Assembly: GCA_026260175.1 (NCBI GenBank)
Contig: JAKCWW010000447.1
Span: forward strand, 36,356-100,355
Origin: Reticulitermes lucifugus
Lineage: Eukaryota; Arthropoda; Insecta; Blattodea; Rhinotermitidae
Length of the DNA stretch: 64,000 nt
Reading direction: 5' to 3'
The notes under the pieces: model-generated
Told to the model about the DNA's origin: nothing
Databases searched by the model: none
Seen by the model: only the letters and a program-made list of their open reading frames with translations
Part shown: positions 47,173-59,510 of the stretch, piece by piece
Position numbering within the stretch: the first letter of the stretch is position 1
Layout of the letters: each line of letters begins with the position of its first letter
Program-made: the position numbers and the translations under genes

Positions 47173-47340
47173 AGATCATATGAATGAGTGAATATAAATT
47201 ATGCAAACATTTAAACATGTACATCACACACGATACACATTCATACAAAGATTATTCTGTGGTTATTTATTTATTGTATTTTATTTATTGACGCTGTAAC
47301 TATAAACTTAATATTATTCACTCCGTACATTTTATCTCTA

Positions 47341-47390
47341 TATTTATAGTCCGACAAATGTACAATTATACATTTGTCGGACTATAAATA
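47341..47390. repeat. Perfect 22-bp stem palindrome
   Basis: TATTTATAGTCCGACAAATG then TA, a 6-base loop, and the exact reverse complement. A single arm of the same sequence is found at 63730-63756. Confidence 0.8.
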
Positions 47391-48449
47391 TAGCTGTAAC
47401 TATACTTTGTATCGAATAATTTTATGATAGTGAATAAAGAACTTGAAAGGACCTAAAAAGTTGAAGGAGACCTACTATCCTGGAATTTGCCTGGAAGGAA
47501 TGAGGAAACGCCTGAAGAACCCCAAGATAGTCGGTGCCCTGTATGAGATTCGAAAGGGGAATCTTCCATACACAAGTCAAAATCGTTACTGCTCTTGAAA
47601 ATTTGCTTCATAAGACAGTTGGCAGGTTCACATACATACTGCATGTAATTTACAAATTACTAGTCTATTTCACACAAAGAAGGTACCTTTGCAGGTCATT
47701 AATACAGTATAAGCAGCACAATATAATAAACTAATTTCGAAGATTGTGAATTTTTCGTTGCACTTCAGTCGAAGTAGTGTCTAACGCCTCGCCTACTGAA
47801 AGTGACGTTTCCTTTTTCGCAATCTGTATTACCTATGTGGCTGCTGTACCAAATCTCCGGTCCTGTCACAGAGAAAACGCCGTCGTTTCTTTCTATGTCT
47901 ACACTTCCCGGGTCGCCATTTGTGCACCTGCTCGCAAACTACTCGCAGCGAAGTCGATTTTTATGTTCTAGTTGACAGCACAACTGAGAGAAAGAGAGGC
48001 GCTAATATGCACGGACAAACGACGTGCTCTCAAGCCGCCTCGCCGTGAGGTTGCCATCACTTTCGAGAGTTGGCTCTCGATGGCGGTTACACTTAGAGTA
48101 GCTGGGAGAGATTCTCGCCAATTTTACTGTCACATGTAACACAACGTTTAAACCGGCCCTGTTAGTTTCTAGTTTGTTAGTTAATTTGCTTCTTTTCTTA
48201 AGCAATACCAGTAATTCTGACGGGGAACACCCTTCATGTAAACAGCACACTTACATCTGTGGGCTGCAGCAATGCAACAACAGTTCGTCACCAGAACCCG
48301 GCACGATTGCATAATGTCAACACAGCTAATAATAACGGAACATTCAAATGTTTGCATTAGTTGAAATCCTTTGGACCAACAACAACAAACTCAAACTCAA
48401 ACTCCAAAAACTATTTATCCCTGTGTTTAATTTAGCAACACGCCATGAA

Positions 48450-48690
48450 AACGTACGGGGAAGTGGAGGTATAGCTCCAAACATTCTTAATCTCGAAAGT
48501 ACATGGAGATAATTGGTAATTTTTATATTACCCCCGAAAAAAAGAGCCTCCGGGACACATTGTATAGAAAGTCAGGTGGACCCAAGGGCCTTTGTAAACT
48601 CGGTGGGCAAAAGAAAAACATTCTTCATCCTGCTGGGAATGGGAACCGTTTTCTTGATCGTCCGTCCGACAGCCTCGTCACTGTTTAAAC
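48450..48690 (-). mobile_element. SINE copy, diverged
   Basis: AAGTGGAGGTATAGCTCC, TTACCCCCGAAAAAAAGAGC and AGTCAGGTGGACCCAAGG blocks match the common SINE read on the minus strand. The head near 48640-48690 is degraded. Confidence 0.5.
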
Positions 48691-48799
48691 TAAGCTGTCA
48701 CGAAGGACATAAGGTCAGATTAAATTCGAGGAATGACTGCTATCATTTAGTTCGGAATCTCTCGTCTTCATGTATGATGTTTGAATACGTAAAGACTAC

Positions 48800-48836
48800 A
48801 ACACACACAAACACACACACACACACACACACACAA
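48800..48836. repeat. (CA)n microsatellite
   Basis: Interrupted CA repeat, about 18 units. Confidence 0.9.
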
Positions 48837-49319
48837 ACGATAATTTTACTTGTTTTGTGCGCATCTGAAACTTGGTTTCTCGTACACAGGAAAGAACAGT
48901 TTGAGGGTCACATCCCAGAAATGGGTAATTTCAACATTCACCGTTGTGAGGATCCGAAATCTCACATAATTTGAGGGTCTCTGAGGACAGAGTACTAAGA
49001 ACAATACTACTTGGAATTAGAAGGATGATGTAACGGGTGGGGTGGGGGGGGGTGGCTGGTGAAAAATTCATAATGATAATATTCAAAATTTGCCCTCTTA
49101 CCTAATACTGTTAGGATGAAGAGGACTGGACATGTAGCACGCATGGGAAAGATGAGTAATGCGACACACACTTTTGGTCAGTACCGACTAAATCTCTTTC
49201 CAGGTTTTCTAAAATCTGGAAGATTACTCTGTATGTATGCCAGTCTATAGGACGAAGATACTGAAACAGATCTTAAAGGAACATCATCCGAAAATGTTGA
49301 CTGGACACGTCTGGTTTAG

Positions 49320-49440
49320 GAGAGGGACCAGTAGGGGAGGGCGCTCTGGTGGCTAAACATTCGAGTTCCATAAAATGCGGGGAAATTCTTGACTAGTTGA
49401 TTTGAAATAATTCGCTAGTTATTTCGTTCATCAGTTAGTT
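49320..49440 (-). repeat. Dispersed repeat (YGT-type), reversed
   Basis: GGGACCAGTAGGGGAGGGCG then ATTCGAGTTCCATAAAATGC and TTCGCTAGTTATTTCG. Partial copy. Confidence 0.4.
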
Positions 49441-49644
49441 ACGACTACTTGCACAAAAATCATGGTTCCAGTTTTAGAGACAGAAGTAAAATCGAGAATT
49501 ACTCGCATTATGATGCACTTAAAATATTTTTATTCATACTTCCCAGACATTGCTAAATACATGCTCTATGTTGACAGTTTGTGGGAGGGACGCAGACTTG
49601 TTCGGAACTACTTAAGAGAGGAAAAGTAAAATGGCTCGCTTTTA

Positions 49645-49985
49645 GGCGCGTTTGCAAAATTGAGGAAAACTACTATTATCTTTGGCATACCTGTCTGTCT
49701 GTCTGTCTGTCCGCATGAAACAACTCGACTCCCACTGGACGGCATTTCATGAAATTTTATATTGACTATTTTTCTGAAATTGTCGAGAAAATTCAAGTGT
49801 CATTAAAATCTGACAAGAATAACGGGTACGTTACACGAAGACGTATGTACATTTATGATAATATCTCGCCGACTTCTTCTTAGAATGAGAAATGTTTCAG
49901 ACAAAAGTTGTACAGAAAATCAAAACACACATTTTATGTTCAATAACTTTTGCTCCTAAAGTTTTTCCGTTTTTGAAATAATGTG
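49645..49985 (-). repeat. Dispersed tail repeat, third copy (reversed)
   Basis: Reverse-strand copy of the 26905-27240 repeat. Plus-strand TTTTAGGCGCGTTTGCAAAA corresponds to the shared 3' end, CTGTCTGTCTGTCTGTCCGC to the GACA run, and CAAAACACACATTTTATGTT to the shared 5' block. Most of the unit aligns by eye. Confidence 0.6.
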
Positions 49986-50624
49986 GAAAAAATATGGTAG
50001 AGCCAGACAGGCCACAGGTGACAATATACGTGTAATACGGCACCTGCACTTTGCATGCTGAATAACAGGCTAAACACACACTCGGAATACGTAATACTTA
50101 TTGCTTTTCCACCGCAACAATGGTTTCGCGAACGCGTCTCAGTGTTACGTTATACGTACATTTCATGTCTTTTTGATACTTTCTTGTCCTTGACATTCCT
50201 TTATTTACTTCTCAACGATGTTTCTATTATAAACCCTCTTTTAATGTGACATGCAGTTTTACAGAAAGCTGCAGTTCGCTGGCGCAGTCCGTGCGATGAC
50301 GTAAAGAGTGTTCAGTACCTGTCAAGAGCATTGTAAGAATTGTCCTCAGAACGAAAGGTGTCGGTCTGATTCGTTTTCAACAAATAGCTGAAGAAAACTG
50401 TTCAATGTAGACTTCATAATTTACACTCTTCATTTAGTATTAATAGAGAGACCAAGGCAAGGGTTATAAAACTGGCGAAACATGTAGCACATATCACACA
50501 GATGCGAAATTAATACATACTTTTGGTTGTGTAATGTGAATGGAAGAAATGAGGGCGACAATGCATAGATCGGAGGACAATATTAAAATGTGTCTTAATA
50601 CAGAACGGAACGGAGTGGTTCAGG

Positions 50625-50810
50625 AAAGGAACTGATGGCGGAATCCTGTGGATATACTTACTGAATTTCGGGTTTCAGAAAATGCGGAGTATTTACTGAA
50701 TAACTGACTCACTATTTGCTCTTCAAAAAGAGTTATGTCCCATGGGTTAGTATACTTCAAATGTTCATTTCCCGAAAGGATTTGCGGCAGGATCGTATTC
50801 AGTTGTCCCC
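50625..50810 (-). repeat. Dispersed repeat (YGT-type), reversed, diverged
   Basis: GGAAAGGAACTGATGGCGGA, ACTGAATTTCGGGTTTCAGA and ATGTCCCATGGGTTAG; same order as 57085-57240, but more decayed. Confidence 0.35.
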
Positions 50811-50899
50811 TCGAATTTAGCATAAGACGTGAAATTTGGTGGCTTCTCGTCATAAAAAGTGGCAATTAAAATCATGAACACAATTTCCCTGCTTCCCTT

Positions 50900-51140
50900 T
50901 CTACATACAGTGACGAGGACACGGGCTCACGACAGAAGGACCCTGGTTCTATTTCCGGTAGGACATGAGACTCTCCAGACCAACTTTGAGGCCCAACGGT
51001 TTTCCTACTCTCTGCGTAGGTGGTACTCTTTCTCCAGGAATACAGTGGCCCGCACAGTAAACTGGCACTCACCTCCATTTAGTGTCATGTTGATGAATGA
51101 GTGGAACTATATCTTCTCTCCCCCACACACCTTCATGGCG
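50900..51140 (+). mobile_element. SINE copy
   Basis: Head ACAGTGACGAGGACACGGG with B-box-like CCCTGGTTCTATTTCCGG. Body AGGTGGTACTCTTTCTCC and GTGGAACTATATCTTCTCTC; ends near CTTCATGGCG. Confidence 0.5.
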
Positions 51141-52204
51141 CGCACTGGAACACCTTTACTTTTTACCCCGTCCAACATAATACCATCACACTTCAACCTC
51201 ATTCTAGTTCTGCCAACGACCCCTGTCTCGGTCTCGTCAACCTACGTATTTTGTGTCTGACCAATTCAAGGTTAACAAAACATTTTGGATTTAGGCCAAA
51301 CCTCTCTGTCTTATCATGGAATGTTCATGGCCTTGGCAAATTATGTGAACTGTCTCCTCAAGAATTCGCCTGCTTGTAAATTATGACGGCAGTATGAATA
51401 ACATGTGCATTAAACCCGTACAAGGTTGACTCTATATAACGCAGGTTTCAAACGAAATTTCGCCGTTTGCCGTAGTCAAACGAGCCTGAATCTTGTTTTC
51501 AAATAAGAAACCGAAAAAACGAAGTTATGACCACAGGCTGAGTATCGCATATACCACATCCCGCTACGGGACGCAATCCTAAACCAGTTCCATCTATCTC
51601 CCATCCTCAAACCCTGTCTTCCAAAGCTCAAACTTAATGTTATTCTTCCCTCAACTTCTTGATCTTCCTGGTAGTCGTCTTCCAAGAGGTTCCCCCAGCA
51701 ACTTAAGTATGCATTCCTTATCTCCGCCGTTCCACACGCCTAGCCCATCGCAGCCTCCGTCTTCCCACTTTGCAACTTGCAGACAATAACAGTATAAAAT
51801 CAGGAACGTTGATGTAATAACTGTCTAGACTTGTGTTTGTGTACGCGGTTCAGATCTCGGCCGGGACACCAGCCATCCTAAGGGACAGTACCGTCATTAG
51901 GCCACTACCCTTCATTCCAAATTCTTTCTAATTTACGACTCATCGCTCAACTCTCATTCAACGCTACATAGGCTGAAACAATGACAGTGTCGAAAACAAA
52001 CCACAAAAATACGCAGAGATGGCCTGGATCTTCAACTTGAACACTCAGAACATTTCTTTTTAAACAATGACCTGAAAGCGATACACCACATTTTCACATC
52101 TGTGTTCATAACATCTACACTGCAGAAGTCCAGAAAATTCTCTCGTGTGTTTCTTCCACTAGGCATAGCCGCTCTTCTGAAAATCATATTTTCTCTGATG
52201 CGAA

Positions 52205-52410
52205 TAGAATATAGGCTCTGGGACAGCTCAGCCGATATAGTGACTAGAATACCTGCCGCACGACCAAGAAATCTTGGTTTGATTCCTGGCGGGGTGACAG
52301 GTTTTCCTCTTCTCCAAAGCTAGGGAATGCCCAGCACCTTATTTTGTTGTAGTGGGTGCTCTTTCTTCGGGTCTAAAGCGGTCGGGAAATGAAGCTGCCA
52401 CTCACCTGCA
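52205..52410 (+). mobile_element. SINE copy
   Basis: Head GGGACAGCTCAGCCGATATA (A-box region) and CTTGGTTTGATTCCTGGCGG (B box), body with GTCTAAAGCGGTCGGGAAAT. The tail is lost. Confidence 0.6.
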
Positions 52411-52974
52411 TCTATTGCTAAGTTTATGACTGCGTTTCGGACCGCTGGCTAGACGTCAAGTGTGTATCCGGAAGTTCCTGCGATCGGCAATCTCGACACA
52501 AGTTTTCTTGGTTTTCCTCTGTCTTCAAGCAAACGCTGAGAAGGTTCCCAAGTTCCAAGTGGCTACTACATGATTCTAATGTAGCCATTCCGATTTCATT
52601 TCACCAAAATGAATCCCCTCGCTCTAAAGCCCTCCAAATTATCTTCAGCAAATAAATATTCAGCGGCCCTTATTTCAAATTACCACTCCTTACCATGCAA
52701 GTGACTCACTGTGCATGTTACTACTACCAGAAGGACAAACGAGATAAGGCAGGGAACCTTCTACCAAAGCGATGTTCTTTCGCTCATCACGAAATAAAGT
52801 TTCTCACTCCTCCCCTGAAATTACCTTACCCTTCATATATCCTTCCATATCTTAGGTCTCTCTCACTCTCAGTCAATCTTCAAAGGGTTAAGCTCGATCT
52901 TACAACAGCAGAACGGTTCCTGCTTACTCCGTGCTGGTAACAGAAGAAGTAAATTTGACTCTGATCACGCTGTG

Positions 52975-53255
52975 AAGGCATATGAGGAGAGGGGAAATAC
53001 AGCTCCACTTATTCTTAACCTCGTCACTGGGTGGCGGTAAGTGGTCAGCTTCACGCCCATGCCACTTTACCCCCAGAAAAGAAGCCCTCACTACGCACTG
53101 AATAGTAGGCTGGTTTGAGCCCCAGAGCAGGTCTGGACGTTTTAGAGAAGAGAAAATTACCTTCCCAATACTGGGAATCGAATCATAATTCCTCAGTGGT
53201 AGACCCCGTAGCCTTGTCACTACACCGACTGAGCTCTTGTGGCTCCGCTGGTAAA
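52975..53255 (-). mobile_element. SINE copy, near full length
   Basis: Minus-strand head from CACAAGAGCTCAGTCGGTGT to a B-box-like GATTCGATTCCCAGTATTGG, then GGTCTGGACG, the GGTAAAGTGGCATGGGCG block and a GGAGCTGTATTTCCCC end. Confidence 0.6.
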
Positions 53256-53708
53256 AGATTAGGCCATAAATCCAAAGAAGACCTGAACATACGTTGACAC
53301 ACACGTACCAACTGAGAAGTCTGAACCCCAATTTTGAAACCTTTCTTTCTTGACGATTTCAGACTCACAAATAAAACCGCTTTTACAGCATCAACAGTGG
53401 TTAACATTCGGACTTTGAGAATACTTTGAATTATTATTTGGCGAGAGAAATTAAATTTACACTAACCTATAACGAAACGCAAAGCCATGAAAGTGTGTTG
53501 GAAAGAGGACATGGCGGAACGGTTCTGAATACTAACAGATACGGCACTGCAACGTTGTCATCAGAGAGCTGTACACATTGTCCACCTTCACTGTTGGTTG
53601 CAGAATTCCGTCGCCGTTTTGGACGTTGTATGATAAATAAAATATATCTACTGCCCTTGACAACGATACGGTTGCGAAGTTGAGGCTGTCACAGCAGTGC
53701 TGCTAAAG

Positions 53709-53847
53709 ACGAAATTCTTCTGAGAGGTTACGCCGTGTCGATTGGTAAAAACCAACGTTTCGATGGTGCCACGATCCTTCGAAATGTCGGTAACTATTTA
53801 CCAGTCGACAGGACGTTAATATTCCAGAAGACTTCGACCATCGACGA
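53709..53847. mobile_element. Foldback element I
   Basis: GTCGATTGGTAAAAACC and GGTAACTATTTACCAGTCGAC pair, as do ACGTTTCG and CGAAATGT; outer blocks AATTCTTCTGAGAGGTTACG and TTAATATTCCAGAAGACTTC also pair. It ends about 70 bases left of exon 2. Confidence 0.55.
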
Positions 53848-53918
53848 TGCCATTCTCATGTGTGTAACAAATAAGGGCAAACCAAGGCATCCAGGTACAC
53901 GATGTGCATGTAACTTAC

Positions 53919-54044
53919 GTTCTGCAGGGCCTTGTCTTTCTCGTCCAGCTTGGCGTTCACCTGCATCAGCTGTTCCATGGTCTGGTCTAGATCATTCTCA
54001 ATCTGCTGGATCTTTTTCTGCAGGGACCGCGCTTCTTCCTCAGC
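53919..54044 (-). CDS. Tm1: Tropomyosin exon 2 (residues 39-80)
   Basis: A 126-nt exon encoding 42 residues, from [11 protein letters not shown] to [12 protein letters not shown], continuing the heptad coiled coil begun in exon 1. The acceptor is GTGCAG before GCTGAG and the donor is GTAAGT after AAC, both strong and in phase 0. The length equals that of exon 2 in vertebrate and insect tropomyosin genes. It is used only in long isoforms: the short and atypical transcripts start downstream and enter at exon 3. No second version of exon 2 was found nearby. It is separated from exon 1 by about 5.5 kb of intron and from exon 3 by about 32 kb. Confidence 0.95.
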
Positions 54045-55224
54045 CTGCACAAACATAAGGAAAATAATGAAAAACAAACTTAACACATTAGACCTACATG
54101 TCTGCAAAATACGAAGAAAGGTTCTATAGTCAAGAATATTTCACATTAATGCAGCCATAACCAACATTTCAGTATCTGGAACACAGCATGTTTTAAAGCA
54201 CTCCTTCACAGGTTTCTGTTAGTAAGTAACTATCTTCAAGAAGAGAAAGTTACCTATCTGTAATAATTCTATAATGCCCCAAAACATAGAATATAAGAGG
54301 TCCAGCTTCGAAGTCGGAATCGGGAACTGAGTAGAAGATACATTTTTTTATTACTTTCACCGTGCATTTCCACTGAATAATCAACAACCAACTAAATGCA
54401 CATTCACTTGAAACTATTTTATAGTTTATTAAATTCCTCTAAATTCCCCTACATATGTTTCGGTCTACTTGTAGACCATCTTCAGGGGGTCACAAACTAC
54501 TCTATTTCACATCCATATGTTCAGTCAATTGCTATATGCAGTCTAGATCAATTTGTCTTATATGTAGGTTGTAAAAACACTTTAAAAACTGGTACACGTT
54601 TAAAATTGTAAAATATGTAAAACACCCTGTATAATAACTTAAAGTCTCTTTCGAGTTGTATATACAAGGTTAAAATAGCAGCACAATTTTCTTGTTTTAG
54701 CTCGTCATTGGCTAATCGATGCATAAAATATATACTTAATATACTATATTATAAGGCCTATTTCCTCCTTGCTCCTCCAATAAAAATTACCTTACAACAA
54801 GACACGTTAATCTTGTATCCGTGCACCTGGCCTCCATCATAACAAACTCCATCATTAAGTAAAGCCCATATTTTAAAACAAACCAGACTTGCCAAGTTGC
54901 CACTCTGCTCTCAATGTAGGTGCAAATATGCGTAGTAACAGATCTAAACATTTTTGGTGCAGATTTCGACATTCGAGTATGCGATGTGAGCCAAAGATCA
55001 AAGCTCTATTTTCTACCAGCGGAAGGACGTTAACCTGTCGTTAGGCCTACACCCTTATCGTTGGCGTAATCAGAGGACTAAAACTATTACTGATTGTTAG
55101 ACGGAAGATTTTGAACGTGATGCTGGTTTCTCTTTATTAATTAACCATGTGTGGACATATTGTTTCTCCTTACTTAAAACACAATTTTATAAAACATCGT
55201 AGAAAGTCCTCAACATACAAAATA

Positions 55225-55411
55225 CAGTTGAACCCGGTTATAACGATATCGGTTTATACGACATCTCGTCTATAGCGCCAGATACACTGTGGTACCAATT
55301 AAATTATCCCCGTTAACCATAACGTTATACTCCTCGGTTACAACAACACTCGTTTATAACAACACAAAATATTCAGTCACTTTCATGACGTTATAACCGA
55401 GGTCGAATCTA
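55225..55411. mobile_element. pogo/Tc1-like MITE (tentative)
   Basis: Ends CAGTTGAACCCGGTTATAAC and GTTATAACCGAGGTCGAATC are inverted with a perfect GGTTATAACG core; the left end follows TA. The interior has further TATAACG-like blocks. No transposase. The superfamily is a guess from the CAGTTGAACC start and TA flank. Confidence 0.5.
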
Positions 55412-55926
55412 TGTACCTGAAAATATGTGTTAGCTTATAGCGCTACATATATAATTTATGAGTTACGGGATTTGTTTCCGTCCTGGGGTCAGTACCTTAT
55501 GAGAAAGCAAAATTTAACGAAATGGTTAACAAATTCTTAAGAAGTAACTGGTCGGAATCGGACAGACTCCCAGTTGCTGACATTTATAATGCTAGCGCAG
55601 TAAGCAGTGAAGCATGCTGTGTTGCGAATATACACATGTATGCGTAACGGAAATTTCCCTCATTCTAACAACGTAATTACGGTCATCTTCATTTCAGACC
55701 TTACGACATTAAATAAGAAAAACTTCTCCAACTCCAACAGTGGCGGCCTCACATGTCAAAATTTCAAGTAGACCTAATATAATGCACATCACTGCTTCAG
55801 CATTAAATATTATACAATATTGCATCCAAAATGTGCATCGTTATAACTGTCGTATATTTGACGATATTTGCCTTCTGGTTTGTAACGCCATGCAGCCTGG
55901 TTAAAATTTGAGATTCAGAGAAACCA

Positions 55927-55974
55927 ACTGTCTCCATCTTCAGGGTACAATTTTACCCTGAAGATGGAGGCAGT
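55927..55974. repeat. 21-bp hairpin
   Basis: ACTGTCTCCATCTTCAGGGT(A) and TACCCTGAAGATGGAGGCAG(T) pair with one mismatch around a 6-base loop. Likely the core of a small foldback element. Confidence 0.7.
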
Positions 55975-56539
55975 AGATTCCTTCTGATCAGAATAAATGA
56001 CATCTCAGAACATAAAAACTTCTTAGTCATGGTTGTAAGTTTTTAATATAATTTTTGAGTCTCCTTTCCGAAGTTGCCAACAAACGTTGCAGACTCCAAA
56101 CGTGACAGTCCAAAGCTATACAAGTGTACCTATCCTATTCATGCACAGGCATTAGGTTCTGTTTTCTTGTTCACTGTAAGGCACGTGACACAAGTGCCCC
56201 TTGACCTCGCAGCTAACTCCATTACACAGAAGACACTATTATAGGACACACTGATAATTGTTCAAAGACTAGCTCTCACAAACGGATCCATTATAATCAT
56301 GGACATATATCCAGTAAAATGTGCACATGAAGGCAGTAGTAATGTAGTAGTCTTCAGTACAATTTCCTCAGTTGTGAACGGAAAATGTGTATTCCTACGA
56401 CTGAGCATGCGCACATCAAATCGTAATACAATTCACGTTTTTAACAGAAGTGTAGCAAATTCGACCAATTCTGTTACCGAACGTCTATATACGGTTTTCG
56501 TTTACTTCTGCTGGGCCCAGCAGCCCAGCTAAGGCCTAG

Positions 56540-56770
56540 GCAACCTCACTGTTGAGGTTTCTAGATCACACACAATTAGACACACACACGGTAGGACTAC
56601 TCCGAACGAGTGATCAGCTCGTCGTAGAGGCCGCTACCTACACAATACACAATACACAACAAACACAAGAGACGAACATCCATGCCCTCAGCGGGATTCG
56701 AACCCGCGATCCCAGCAATCGAGCGGCCGCAGACCTACGTCTTAGACCGCACGGCCACCGGGATCGGCTT
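56540..56770 (-). mobile_element. tRNA-derived SINE, distinct family
   Basis: Minus-strand head GATCCCGGTGGCCGTGCGG with a perfect B box GCGGGTTCGAATCCCGC; the body shows CTCTACGACGAGCTGATCAC. The head looks tRNA-Leu/Ser-like, but its 5' and 3' ends do not pair as an acceptor stem, so I call a SINE, not a tRNA gene. Confidence 0.6.
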
Positions 56771-57084
56771 CCGTTTACGTCATACAGATATTATTCCAAT
56801 AATTTCCTATCACAAACACTTATCGCGAATTTAATTCTGCGTTATATAACATACTCGGACTATCTTCAGCCAATAGATATGATGAAGTAACGTTATACGA
56901 TTACAAAGTTCACCCTGACGTTTCTGTGTGGAATCGTTGCTTCTTAAAGAAAATCACTAAGTATTATTCATGGGTGGGCACGAAAATTGAGTAACAGGAA
57001 TGAGAACACAGAATTTTATTACGAAATTTGAAGGGAACAGTCAATTTAGGAGATTTGGGCCTAGATGGGATAATTTAAAGAAAC

Positions 57085-57240
57085 AAGACATGTGGCTTGG
57101 TACAGGGACAGGTGGCGGTGTGTTGCGAACACCGTAACGAACCTTCGAGTTCCATAACGGGCGATGAATTTCGCGACCAGCTAAGCGATTGGCTTCTCAA
57201 GGACATTGCTCCATGGTGTTGGTTATGACTCATGGCTTTA
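57085..57240 (-). repeat. Dispersed repeat (YGT-type), reversed
   Basis: GGGACAGGTGGCGGTGTGTT, CGAACACCGTAACGAACCTT, CGAGTTCCATAACGGGCGAT and CATTGCTCCATGGTGTTGGT: the clearest reversed copy. Confidence 0.5.
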
Positions 57241-57584
57241 CTGCCATTACTACATTTATTACTACCATGCCCTTCTACGAAACATGTTGCTATTAGCACT
57301 TCTTTACAGTAGCTGTTTATTTTCTGGGCTTTGTACGCTATTTAATAGCTACTATGATTGTGGGGCCCGGGTTGTCCAAATCGTAAAGCTAAATCATTTA
57401 AATTTTTATCCTATCAGTATCAATGAAATTATTTCACTAAACAGATATATATTTTTATTTATTCATTCTGACATTAAGTATTTATATTTCTACCATTCAC
57501 AGTGGTGTAATACTATTGTTTTGTAGATAAATAGCATTATACAAATCATACAAGACTCAACCGTTCAATTTTGCTTCGCACTTC

Positions 57585-57860
57585 TCAATGAGCCGGGACA
57601 GATTATTTAGTACAGTGACAAGGTTACGGGCTGCACGACCGGGGAACAGCGGCTGCACTTCCGACGGCAGTAAGCGGTGTTTCAAGCCCAGGCAGGCTCC
57701 CGCATGCACCAAGCATTCTATTCAATGGTTAGTTATCGGGGTCGTTTCTCCGGGGATAATATGTGGCCGGGGCGTGAAACCGACCATGCACATCCAGCTA
57801 ATGTCGAGGTCAAGAATGAATGGAGCCTTCATGGTGTGCACGGGAGATTTTACCTTTCAT
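57585..57860 (+). mobile_element. SINE copy
   Basis: Head GTACAGTGACAAGGTTACGG with degraded B box GTGTTTCAAGCCCAGGC. Body TATGTGGCCGGGGCGTGAAA and AATGTCGAGGTCAAGAATGA, ending in a CATGGTGTGCACGGGAGA block. Confidence 0.55.
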
Positions 57861-58819
57861 TTCTCAATACATAAATATGAATTACACTAAGCAGGGATAG
57901 GACATGTATGCTGACCTAGCCCAAAGACAGACGTTAGCATATTGTTTGTGTAATGGGTACACAAGTTCACAAATACACGTACATTATAGTAATTTAGATG
58001 CGCCTGCACACTTGTGTGTCGAAAACCATTAAGATTTATTGAAAACGCGCACTGAAAATGTGTTTCACTTTTCTCCCTAACTTATATTCGGAAGAATTTT
58101 GTCTCCGATAAATAGCCTATTTAGTGAGTTTCGGTCGAGACGCACACAATAGCATGCAGGTCTGTATGTAAATTGTCTGTTGTCTTCGTCCTGTTTTAAA
58201 AATAATTTGGCAAGATGCGATATATTTTAGTAAAACTCCCCGCCGTCAAATTAAAAAAAAAATCGTTTAAATGATTCCAAAGATTTTGCAGGCAGACAGA
58301 CGCAGAGATACGGCAAAGGTTAAATGCACATTTTGAAAAATTTCATTGCGAAAAGCGCCAAAGGATTACAATGACATTGAAGTGGGGGTATCGGGGCGCT
58401 GGATAAATGTGAATGGTCACACTGGTCATAGCCTTCCGTCAAATGCACACTTTTTCTTAGATGTAACTCAGTGTATTATATCCCGACATGTTTCCAACCA
58501 GCTGCTTCATTCTCACGATTTCCTGTATTTAATTTCACGTGCACATATTGCCTCATTTGTTATCATGCTACCCAAATAGCCGAAATATTCCACATTCTCT
58601 TGTTGTTTTTGATCTATCATAATCTGTACTGAGGACGGTTGCCTTGAGGTTCTCATACCATAGTTTGTTCCACATTCATTTCCATTCCATAGTATTTCCC
58701 AATTTCAATTAGCCTATCATACATGTCCCGTAGCACTGTTTCTTTCTTAGCCAGTAGCACAAGGTCATCTGCACATTTTTATGCCATACCACTTGCTAAA
58801 TAGTTACAGACGTTTCGGA

Positions 58820-59180
58820 GAAGCACATTCAAACTAAAGGTTCATTACCGTATTCACAAGAGCCCACCCCTTGTCCCCACCCTTAACCACACAAAGCCAG
58901 TCCACAACTTCATACCTATTTTTAAGATCTCTTTCAGTATTATCCCCCCTTACATTCCCACAATTGCCAAGTGTTTGCTTTTCAGCCACCTATGTCTCCC
59001 TAACTAAGATTCCATAAAGTACAGCCCTTACCGAGAATCTAGCAGTTGTTCAAAAACTAAAGGAATTCACTAGCTTGTGTGGAACACGGAAGTTCTTGTA
59101 GTACCGTGTTCATGACGACCTACCATCGACCCTTCTCTTGAGTCAGATGAATCCAGCCCACATCAGTACAACCCATTTCT
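58820..59180 (+). repeat. Dispersed repeat (YGT-type), two partial copies
   Basis: First copy about 58820-58930 (AAAGGTTCATTACCGTATTC, CACCCCTTGTCCCCACCC). Second about 59050-59180 (AACACGGAAGTTCTTGTAGT, TACCGTGTTCATGACGACC, GAGTCAGATGAATCCAGCCC). They are in the same orientation and adjacent. Confidence 0.45.
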
Positions 59181-59364
59181 CTAAATCCACTATATAGAAC
59201 ACAATCGTATATAAAACCCCCAAGGTATGAGACAGGGAGGGTGAGAAGGGTTTTGGTACGACGCTATCAATAGCTAACATTATGTAAAGTTGATGGCTAT
59301 AGAATCAATTAATGAATGAATAAATGAATGGACAGTATGTAGCATTAGTGGAATAATACTGAGA

Positions 59365-59510
59365 GGGAACAGTTAGAAGTACTCGGGGGAAAACCTATCC
59401 TACTACAACTCTGTCCACTACGAATCCCACGTGGACTGGCCTGGGATCCAGCCCGGGCCTCCTCGGTGACAGGCCAGCAACTAATCGCCTGAGCTACAGT
59501 ACGGCCCTGA
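59365..59510 (-). mobile_element. tRNA-derived SINE
   Basis: Minus-strand head GTACTGTAGCTCAGGCGATT and CGGGCTGGATCCCAGGCC (B-box-like), of the 43590-43765 family. It sits about 85 bases inside the intron after exon 1's donor. Confidence 0.65.

Larger units (their letters stand above)
45285..53918 (-). other. Tm1 intron between exon 2 and the atypical exon
   Basis: 8.6 kb containing the 53-bp perfect inverted repeat pair (45738-46579), a perfect hairpin (47341-47390), several SINEs, dispersed repeats and a foldback at 53709-53847. CpG-bearing unique sequence around 46780-47060 and 47760-48130 could hold a promoter or leader exon for the atypical transcript; I cannot locate one. Confidence 0.65.

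Noticed and set aside
50859-51260. 133-codon plus-strand frame
   Set aside because: Consists mostly of a SINE copy.
53735-54058. 107-codon plus-strand frame
   Set aside because: Shadow of tropomyosin exon 2 fused to foldback element I.
56690-56770. Possible tRNA gene with a perfect B box
   Set aside because: The two ends do not form an acceptor stem and it continues into a SINE body.
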